A DNA stretch of 64,000 nt from Polyodon spathula (Eukaryota; Chordata; Actinopteri; Acipenseriformes; Polyodontidae): NCBI RefSeq assembly GCF_017654505.1, contig NC_054535.1:79711603-79775602 (forward strand), in the 5' to 3' direction. Below the pieces are notes generated by a model. The model had not been told where the DNA came from. It did no database searches and worked only from the letters and a program-made list of their open reading frames with translations. This document shows positions 34,480 through 44,800 of the stretch, piece after piece; the stretch's first letter is position 1; each line of letters begins with the position of its first letter. Both the position numbers and the translations under genes were made by a program.

Positions 34480-35440
34480 AGGACACAGGTTGTGAATATT
34501 ATGACATCATTTTAGGTAAGGGTTGCCCCCGAAAGACACAGGAACTTACTATGTGTAAGTGCCTCTGATTATTCATGACTGGCTACGGCCCTGTATGTAA
34601 TTCAATAAGTTAACGTAACATTATTCAGCAGGTTTCATTCGACATTCTGAAGAAAAATAAGTTCATTATATAGGGTGATGCAAAAAATTTGGCCATAGCT
34701 GTATATTTAAATACTAAAATGACTACCTGGTACAGTACTGTGTCTCCCCTCGTTTAAACCAACTAAAGTGGATGATATCTCTACTCATACGCACAATATA
34801 TAAAACCGCAAAGGGTTCAAGTGCAAAAGCAAAGCCCTAAAACCAACTGAAGTCTGAGTACATGTGCATCTTGTCTTATAAAATAAGAATTGAAATTGTA
34901 TAATTTTAATGGCCAGCAGAGGGAGCGTGTGAACAGGTAAACATCTTTCAGTACAAGAAGATCAAGAATAATACCCTAACATGGCTATTGTTGGGTGCTG
35001 TCAACTTGCTTACATAGAGAAAATCGACAGCTATCCTTAATGTTTTTTTTGTTTTTTTTAATACAATTTTTATACTGTGCATATTAATAGCTATTATTTT
35101 TTTGAGTATTTAGTATAGAAAATGTAGCACAGTTTCCTGTGTAGCAAAACACAGAAAACATAATAAATAGATAACAAAAAAAAAAAAAAAAAACATCGTA
35201 CCGTACCCTCTAATGTCTATTGAATTAGGGATATTATGCCTTTCCTTAAATTAGAATAAATAGATTTCACACTAGGAGAAAGCATGGGAAATGTAATGAT
35301 GTATGGCAACCCTTTCTTTCCAATGTTGACAAACTCACTCTCTTCCATAATTTTCCTTTAAAGAAACCAAGCATCTTACTCCCTCTCTCTTTCTCTCTCC
35401 CTTTCTTTTTTCGCTCTCCTCTCTTCTTATTACTGTTATC
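34480..35440. other. Intergenic, nothing recognised
   Basis: AT-rich. A poly-A run lies at about 35176-35192, and a pyrimidine-rich CTCTCT patch at about 35380-35430. Confidence 0.4.
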
Positions 35441-36010
35441 TCTCCTCTAATTATTACTGTAACAATTATTTGTTTTTCTGTGGGTACAAGTTGTTTTTCA
35501 TTGAAGGTTTTCCTTTTTTTTTCTCTAAACATACTGTGGTCCATTTTTGGAGAAAAGCAATATTTTAGTCTTGGACCAGAGAATATTGTTGAACAATGCT
35601 TCAGATTCCAGATATCTTGGCAAATTTGAGATGGTTTGTTTCATGAATTGTCTTTCTAAGTAGTTTGCAATGATGTCCTCATGCATACAGCTCTTCTGTG
35701 TTCAGGTGCTTTGTACAGTTCGTTCATGTACTATTATGCCTAATGCCTCTAAGTGCTTGGTTATTAATCTTGAATTAATCCTGAATTTCTTTAGCTGCTC
35801 GGACGATTCTGTACCCTTAATTTTCTTTGGCGGTCCACTTCTTTCGTGTTTCGGTTGAATTTGCTCTTTGGTACTTCTTGATTATTGTTCTGATTGTGGA
35901 CTTTGGTATTTCTATGATACTGTTCTGTATCCATTTCCTTTGTTACAGCTTGCTGCATGCTTTTCTCAAATGTGAATCTAACTCCATTGTCTTGACCATC
36001 ATCTACTGTG
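35440..36010 (-). mobile_element. Decayed Tc1/mariner transposase fragment
   Basis: The minus strand can be read in pieces: MVKTMELDSHLRKACSKL near 36005, then PKSTIRTIIKKYQRANSTET and RKKWTAKEN. Further on come a WSxD-like site and WTTVCLEKKRKTFNEKQLVP near 35500. These follow the Tc1 order (helix-turn-helix, linker, first Asp region, lead-in to the HGGGS block), with many stops and frameshifts. No terminal inverted repeats were found. It is the oldest-looking Tc1 copy here. Confidence 0.65.
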
Positions 36011-36734
36011 TTACCAAAACGATCCTCTTCAACAGATGGAAATACTTACCTCTTTTCCTGGCTATTGACATTATAATGCAGCTTAGTTACTGTGTAATGG
36101 TTTATAATCAATTAATATTTATTTTTAATTATTTCTAATACATTTTTACAGATTTTTTTACGTAACAGTGCTCATACTTTTGTCTACTTTTGTTTGTGGT
36201 AAGTGCTTTTGTTTTTTTGTTTTTTTTTAAATAAAGATTGTTAAACTAACAGAAATAGTGTATTTGTGTCATATTAATTAGTGGCCAATGTTCACTAAAC
36301 TATTGTATTTAACATGTTTTCTTTAATGATCCTCTATTAAGTGTAGGATGCCAATATGTTTGTCTGTGACTGTATCTGTATGAGGCATCATAAACACACC
36401 TTGATACCATACAGAAACCTACAAGTTTATGAGCGAAGCAGAAGCTATCAGTTCAGCCCCTGCTATAAAGACTGTGGTATCGCTGTGTTTGTTTTCATTT
36501 AAATATGTACGTTTTTATTATTCATCAAGCTGTAACTGTGCTAATAGGTCAGGTGAAACCTCAGTCATATTAAACATCTAGTTTCTGTGGGTGTTCACAA
36601 TGACACAATGTACTGTGCTTATTATTTACGGGACTGAAACCCTTTATCATTACTGTGCAGTACTGTATTAAAAGCTCTTTATTATTTACTGCCTGGTCAT
36701 TAGACCTTTAAATCATAAAATAAAACAAACTATT

Positions 36735-36838
36735 TCACTTGTACTTTGTTGTCTGTTTTTTTCATTGCACCTGCTCTTCACCTGCTCTACAGCTGGACAC
36801 TAATTACCACTTTGCCACATGGACACAAGAAAATCAAT
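36735..36838 (-). repeat. Truncated LTR-type end (TGTGGCAAAGTGG family)
   Basis: Minus strand from 36837: TGTGGCAAAGTGGTAATTAG, then GAGCAGGTGCAATG. It is related to the piece at 3065-3160 and to the start of the LTR at 63282. No partner end was identified. Confidence 0.35.
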
Positions 36839-36839
36839 T

Positions 36840-38690
36840 AGTGATTAACAGGGCCGGATCTAGCCTTGTAGTTTGACTAGTTCACTAAATTCTTCAAGAT
36901 ACACAAAAGGTTCCATGTGACCCCATCTCAACAAATTTATAACGTACAGTAGGCAGAAAGGAAATGTTTTTTGGGAGGGCAGCATTCTTTCCCTGTACTC
37001 ACTGAAAAATAAATACATAAATTAATTAATACATAAACACATTGCCATGAGATTTACAATCTGAATTTTATTTTTAAATAATAATAAAATATTGTACATA
37101 TAATCACATATATAAACATTTAATTTCTTTCATTACAAACATATATGTCAATCTTCATGTTTTAATAGTTTCACAAATCGATGGATTGTGCGATGTAGTG
37201 TGTCCAATAAATAACTAATATTGCTTCTGTTCAAATCTAGTAAAACAAAAACAAGTTTAGTTTTTTTTGGTTTGTTTTTTATTATAGTGTTTAAATCAAT
37301 ATAATATGTAAATGTTGTTAGCAGCAAACTAGGTTAGTAACACTAAAATCGAAATTTAAAAAAATCAGAACATTTTAAGCAGGGAAAGTTTTTCTTCAAA
37401 TATTCCTAACAGTAAACTTCACGTTTGTTTTACACATTTGAATTCACGCTTGACTACAAAGTTTCTAATCCGCTAATAGCGTACTATGGTGTTTTTTTGT
37501 AACTTTACTAGACTGCTTCATTTAAATATCAGGTTCATGTATTGAGAAAGCAGTTTCACTTTACTTGCTAATTTACAAAAAACATAAATAATACCTTAAG
37601 TTTGAATGATTAGTCTGTGCCTTGCCAGAGGCTCGCTTGGCAGCCATTCTGGGTTTCTTTATAACCGTAGAAGATCAGCTAGCCAACCAGAAATGATAGG
37701 GGTGGGACACAAACACATTTTAAAATGTTTCTGTGCAAATGCTAGACTTCCGCAATTCAGTTTGCAGAAATTTGAGTGGCTCTTTAAAACTGTAAAACAG
37801 TAAATCTGGTAATTATGGCCTTCAAAAAGTATAACACCTTAGTCGGTGAAAGTGGGGATGCAATCGAATTGTGTGAGTTGTAAGTATGAAAATGCTGCAG
37901 GAACACTCACATTGTTGAGAAGCACTTTGACCTTCATTTGTGTACTTTTTTTTCCAATATTTTTTTCTTTCATAACCCCAATACACTGTACAAAGTAAAT
38001 AACTCTGGTACTGATGTGGAAACTGTGATGGAGTGAGCATACAAGATGTGTCATGTATTCCCTACAATATTGTCAATATACCTCATACACAAGTAGATAC
38101 ATCTTTACACCTTACAAACAGAACTTGTTTTATGAAACATCAAAAACAACAATAGGAAAAAAGACACAAGCAGCATTAGTCAACATGTTGACAATTTTGT
38201 AATTGGTGACCATTACATTCAAAATGGTGACTAGTAATGTGTGGTTCAGTTTGAGTTAGACAGTTTTAAGAAAATATTGGGTCAGATGGAATGCCATTGG
38301 CAAAAATAAATAAATAATAAAATACTGTATCCCTGATGGTTTGTAATATTGTCTTTGTGATTAATTTACACAGCTGTAATTTTTCTTTTTAAAATGTATT
38401 TTAAGCTGATGAATGGCACTTGCTTCCTATTTCAAGGAAGCAAAGCTAATGTTGGTGTGGAAGGCTGACACATATGTAACTATAAGCAAGTATGAACCAT
38501 GGTAGGATCCTAATAATACGTTATAATGGTTAATCTTTTACTTGTATTACATTGACACAGTCATCCGTCATCAATGTTATTGATTTGATGGTTCCAAAGG
38601 GCTTCATTGACTGAAACTCCCATGTCATAAAAACTTGAGTCAGTCTAAAGGACAGCCTTCTGTCAGAAATAGAGAAGAAGTGCCACCATT
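36840..38690. other. Upstream flank of the Kunitz gene
   Basis: AT-rich with no recognised repeat or exon. A seven-base-arm palindrome (GTGTGGA-CTTGT-TCCACAC, 38698-38716) lies just past its end, 47 bases before the Kunitz gene start codon. Confidence 0.4.
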
Positions 38691-38762
38691 TGAAGGTGTG
38701 TGGACTTGTTCCACACAGTCATCCTTTGTAAAGCCTGAGATACACTACACTTTAACATTTTC

Positions 38763-38835
38763 ATGATGAAGGCCATTATTTTCCTTGGAGTGTATTTTAT
38801 TGGAATTTCACTTGCTGCTTTACTTAGTGAAAAAG
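38763..38835 (+). CDS. Kunitz gene exon 1, signal peptide
   Basis: It starts with two adjacent ATGs, then KAIIFLGVYFIGISLAALLS. The donor is AAAAGGTAAGT. Either ATG gives a working signal peptide. Confidence 0.85.
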
Positions 38836-41800
38836 GTAAGTACAATTTTTGACGATACAGATAATAAGTGTGCATACAAAATTGGTGAGAAAAACCAGGG
38901 TAAAAAATAGGCAGAGTTCTGTCTGCTGTGTTCTGTCTGCTGTGTTGGTTAACTCCTGTGATCATATATAAATATAAATGAATATAGTATGTAAAGTACA
39001 GTATATAAAGTAGTATATAAAGTTGCTCATGCCGCCATCATTTGCGATATCTCACATCTGTATTTGTTTATGTATTAGAATTGTGTTTAACTTTATTTAA
39101 ATATTACTGCATGTACCATTATTGTTTTATAGTTGTGGATGATGTATTATTTTCAGTTATTTATTCAATTGTTATAATATAAAACAACCAAATACATGAA
39201 AGAATAGGCTAATAATGGAACCCATAGCTTTCTCTTTCAAATAGTCATTGTTTTCCAGAAATTGAAAGAAGTTTTTCCTTTTTCTGCATTTCTCTTATTT
39301 CAAGCTGTGATGATCAAACTGGACAAGCATTTTTATAACTAGCTAGTTAAATGATCGTCATAAATACAACGAAATGATCAATCATGCAATCAATGCAATC
39401 ATATAAATGTAAATATGTTAAAACCATACTGTGACAGAGCAGAGCACAGCCCTGTATAGATTGGCAGGGATGGGGTTAAATTATCCTACCTGCCTGGGTT
39501 TATTGTGTTCAGGTGGGTGGGGTTGATTGGAGTAATTAACGGTCAATCAGCACTCAACCACCTGACATAAGGAGTCCTCGGCTTTCAATTAGGGAGAGGA
39601 GGGAGCTGAGGAAGCAAGCTAATGGTTGTGCTTGCTCGTTTTTGATTTGCTGGTTTTTGTTTTGGAAAAAGAAAAACACACTGTTTGCACAGACATTTAT
39701 TAAAAGAGATCCCTGGTAAAAGGATGCTAACATTCTGTGTGGACCTTTTTATAAAACAGACCCAAAGAGAGTGAGAGAGAGAACTCAGTACACTAACTCT
39801 TCCCATGAGGTGAAGCCATCCAAACTTTAAAAACTGAAAAACCATCTTCTTTTATTTTGTTAATTTTTAGCTCCTTGGTTAGCAGTTCTATTAGGTTTAA
39901 GATTTTTTGAAAGCTAATAAACTGTAAAAAGGAACTTTCTAGAAACTCAATACTGCCTGAAGTGGTTTCTTTCGGTAGCGCACCCCACACTCCCTCAGTC
40001 TGTGACACATACTAATAAGCTGAATATTCAAAGAATAATTTAACAGCCAAATATATTTTGTAATTGGTCTTCCATTTACATACACACACACACACACACA
40101 TGCTGTGCCTAGTTATAAAATACAGAATAATGGACTCTCTAGTCTAGAATACTTTGTGCAATAATCCATAACTAAAAGAATATAGAAAATTAGTTTTTAT
40201 CATTGACATGTTTGACATTGGTAAAGACTACTTTGGCAAAATATCATACTAATTAGAACTACTCAGCTCCTGACATTGATTTTTTTTTCTGTCAGATTGC
40301 AGTCTCTCCCCAGACGCAGGTACTGGATCTCAAAATCGAATCCAATTTCATTATGACAAAATAAAAAACTTATGCCAGCCATTCATCTACAAAGGAGAGG
40401 GGGGAAATGCAAATCGTTTTGCCAAGGAGAAAGAATGCATGAAGAACTGTTCTGCCACACCTGATCTTCTTTATCCCGATGACCGTAAGTATAGTCTGAC
40501 TCAAGTGAATAAAGTGTTGTTGAAAAGTTTGATTTTATTTATGGCTTGCAACCATACTGCTTTGAAGTGATACTTGTCGAATAATGATCCAATTGGAAAT
40601 AACAATAGAGAATCACCTAGAACACACATGATAGCATATTAAACAGATTTGTAAACATTAGGAACATGTCAATCCTTTAGCGTATTGATTGTTTAACATC
40701 AGATGTCTGACCAGCAGGTGAGCCTTAATTCTTTCAACACCAGGCCATGCAAGAAGTTATGTTGGTGGCTCTGCAACAGGTACTGTCTTCTGTGACACAG
40801 GACTTAACATACAATACACTCCTGTTGTTAAAGAGGTGTCCTCCCATTACTTTTGTTTTAAATCACACCAAAACTGCACTACTAAGGACTTTATTCTATT
40901 TCTTATTTGGTATAGTGGATATTTTATCATACTGTATACCGGTATAAGTTTTCTTTTGACGTACACTTTCAACAATTTTAATTCATCAAGAGTTAATATA
41001 TAAAATAAAAAAAGAAAACAACACTAACAGTTCCCTTTCAATTAGAAGATGGCCACCAAATATAGTTTATGGGATATATGCTTGCCTATTGGTAGGTGTC
41101 ACTGAGCTCTTACTATCAAAGCTGCCGATAGACCCCCCCCCTTCCCTCAGTGACCTCCTCGGTCCTGCCTACTGAGGGAATAAAACCGTCATGGAAGGAT
41201 CGACCTCTTTTCGCTTCTCAGGTAAGACCACCTGTGTTGCATTGTGCCCTTTTTATTACTGAAAAGCACTGTGTTGAGCTTGCTGCTAGTTCCCTTGCTC
41301 TTCCTGCTGAAAGCTGGCTTGCCACTTTCACAGAATCAGTAGCTCCTAAATCATAGCCCTTTTCTGTTTCTAATACTGTACCTTCAGCACCTGCTCGCTT
41401 GCGTTGCAGGCTGCTTTGTCTTTACTGTCTGTCATCTGTGAGTCGACTGCCTGTGCAGTATTAATTTTAAAGGAGTGAGTGTGTGTCTTTCACCATTTTT
41501 TACTTGGTAGAGCGCTGTTACTCCACCAGGGCTAGGCTTGCCTTGTCCCCTTGTTGAGTTAGTCCACCAGCTGCCTTCAGGTTGCCGGTCAGGGCCTTGT
41601 TGTTTTGATTGTGCTGTGCATCCTTGCGCTGGGTTGTGCAGATCACTAGCTGCAGCGTGGCTGCTTACAGCTTGAACCAGCCATGTATTCCTCACCAGGG
41701 CCAGCCCAGTTGCTGAGTTGAAAAATCTCTTGCCGGCTGCGTTGGCCCACCACCACGTGCATGCTTGGTCCATGCTACTTCGGTACTACAGTGCTCATGG

Positions 41801-44800
41801 TGCTCATTGACAAACAGTACCCGATATAGGCAGTGCGGCGACGCTTCACAGTACTCGGTGCACGCGGTACTCTGTGCGCACGGTGTCTGGCGCTGCACGG
41901 GACCCAGCGATGACTGGTAGGGCTGGGTTTCATGACTGCAAGGCCTGTGGGACTAACATCCCGCAGGAAGACATACCCTGTGTGCTTGGTGCTTAGGCGC
42001 CAAACACACCACTGCAAGGCTCCTGCAGCATCTACAAGGCTCCTGTAGCACCTGCATGGCTTTTCAGCCCCGAGTGCTCGCCAGTCGCCCGGAGAGAGTT
42101 ACACAGGGCCGTTCTTCACCCCCCGTATTAAGTCCTTCCCAGCCATGCCTCTGATGCAGTCACTGAGCCCCTCTGGGGGGGATTCCTTGTTTGCAGGCGA
42201 CTGTGTCCACCCGCAGCCGCTCCTCGTCGCCTATGGCGAAACGGGTGAAGAAGTCTCGGCAGGCGAGGGACGTTATGGACATGAAAGCCCAGATTGCTCA
42301 TAGAGGCAGCAGGCCCCGGTGGCTCCGGCTGTGGCCCCGCTTGAGGCTCCGCCCTCGCCGCCAGTGCCACTGAGGGTCGCTGTACTGCCCCCTGATCTCC
42401 CTGTGGGAGAACAGGGCGAGCAGGAACACTGAGCGCTATGTTCCGATGAGGACGCCCTTTCCATCGCGGCCTCATGGGGGGGAGTCCGTCTTCCCAGCGG
42501 AGATGGAGGTTGAGGCGGAGCCCGAGTTCCTGACCAAAGCAGTCCTTAGTTCCGAGGTGTCCTTGGTTACTAGTGCGCCACGTCGCTCTGTTTTTCGGCC
42601 GCATGACGTTGCTCCTTGGCCTCAGCCCTTACCCGCCTTCCCTGACATGTGAAGGAGGTGGGACCGCCCAGCCACAGCGCCTAGACAGTTGAGGCACGCT
42701 TCTCAACTGGCTTTGTTGGAAGAGGCGGAGAAGCTGGGCCTGGTGGGGTTTCCCCCTGTAGACTCCACCATTGCAGCCTTGGTGAAGGCTCCACTGGTAG
42801 GTGTTCTGCCCAAGGACCCTATGTGCCCGAACCTGCAATGCAGGATTACAGAGACATATGTCTGTAGGGCACACGTAGCAAATGCTCAGAGTACTCATTT
42901 GGCAAATACATCCAGTATGCTGGTCGTATACATGGATGGTATATTGTATGACACCCTGCTCCCAGAGCCGGTGGCCATGGAGTTGCGCTTGCTGTTGCAC
43001 ACAGATCTCTGGCCTGCAGGGGCAGGCCCTGGGCTGGAGCCTGGCTGGCCTAGTGGTCACACATAGTTAGCTGTGGCTGTTGCAGGCACAGGCGCCTGAT
43101 ACGGATAAGGCTGCGCTTTTTGAAGCGCCTCTATCGCCAGGCCATATCTTCGGTCCAGCAGTGTAGGAGATCCTGCAGCGGTCTCTCCAAGAACACGAGG
43201 CGTCTAGGCAGGTGGCCTCGTTGCTCCCTCCCCCTGGTCCAGTGCGGGGTAGATCATTTGGGAAGGGTTCAGGTAGGCCTATCGGCAGCTTTGATGGTAA
43301 GAGCTCGTGAGACCCAACAATAGGCAGGCGTATATCCCATAAACAATGTTTGGTGGCCAGGGAACCAGGTTTACTGTAGGTAAACTAACGTTACTGACTT
43401 CAAAATGTGTCATAGTTTATTTAATATTGTAGTATTTATCTAAGAATAACATTACTCACTCATTGAATTAATCTTGTTCAGTAAACACAGTATAAAAAAC
43501 CTGAGGCTCTGAGACTGTTACTATTACCAGACTTGGAGTACCCTAGGCCAATCTTCAACCTTGGTGCCAGCCTTGACCTTGGTCTCTGGTGTCTGGTTTT
43601 GGCTGTACTAGGTTTCAGGACTACAAGGACAGGGCATTTTAAACTGTTCATGTGTAATTTCTCATGCTTCAGTATAGCTAAATGTGTTTTATTGTTTCTG
43701 CAAAACAAACAGTTAACGTTTAATTTGTACAATGTTTTATTCTCAGAATAGTGTTTACATATACAGGATTTTTCTCATCCTTTTTTTAAATAAAGTTTGC
43801 AAAATCCAGCCATGCCTATCCTTACATGAATGTTTTCTGCTCTTTTTAGGAAAAACGTTGTGCGACATGCCATCAGTGACAGGCAGCTGCTATGGTAGGA
43901 TTCTTATGTGGTACTTTAACAGCACGGCTTCAACCTGCAGAACCTTCATTTACAGCGGCTGCCACGGGAATGCAAACAGATTTTCCACAAGGGTGGAATG
44001 CTTGGAGTTCTGCAGAGGTAAACATCAACACTAGTTTCTGATTGGACAACACTGGTAGAAGAAAAAGAGTTTTGGATGATGTTACTCTCCCTGTAAATAC
44101 ATAGCTTACATTGCTGAATGATTTTATGCAGTTGCTATTTAAAAAAAACATCACATCACAGAATTCATGAATATTAATCAGTGTTATAATTTTAGTTTGT
44201 AAAATGCAATGTATGTATTCAGATAAAATAATTTTACTTGAAGTTGCAGCCTTAGAATTGTTCAAGCCAAAGCTGCTTGCATGCACACTATGAAAATAGC
44301 ATTTCCTTTTTTTTTAAAAAAAGTTTTACAGTATGGTTTTCATTTTTAAAAAATGTAATCTGGTGACAGTTTTGTATTAGAACCTTTTACATAGCACATA
44401 CATGTTAAAATTATGTCACAACCTTGGCTAGAAGATTAAAAAGAATAGATGTGTTTCTTGATTTGTGCTTCAGTTCTGTGCACCTGGGTTTTGGTGAGCC
44501 TTATTAGACGGGGTCATGGTAGTTGCACATTACTGCCTTGGTCACCTTGCTTTTTGAATAGCTATGTGTTGCATAAACTCCCGTGCCTGTTCTACACCAG
44601 GTACCTTTACCCTGCAAATCACAAGTGGCCCATGCGAGTGCCAATAAAATATCTACATATTTGTCCCAAACATACATGCAGTTGGACTAATGTATTTTAA
44701 TGTTTTTTTGTATACTGCTCACCTTAACATAAGCTTAACACTTAGCATTACTAAAATGAGATTACAGCCCTGTTTGACTAAGGCTGGGCTAGTTGTGCAG

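Noticed and set aside
35827..36138. 103-residue hydrophobic plus-strand frame that looks like a membrane protein
   Set aside because: It is antisense to a decayed Tc1 transposase, and T-rich DNA gives hydrophobic residues by default.
42128..42604. 158-residue minus-strand frame
   Set aside because: It is the antisense of the GC-rich DIRS-like body. GC-rich DNA has few stops, and no family similarity is seen.
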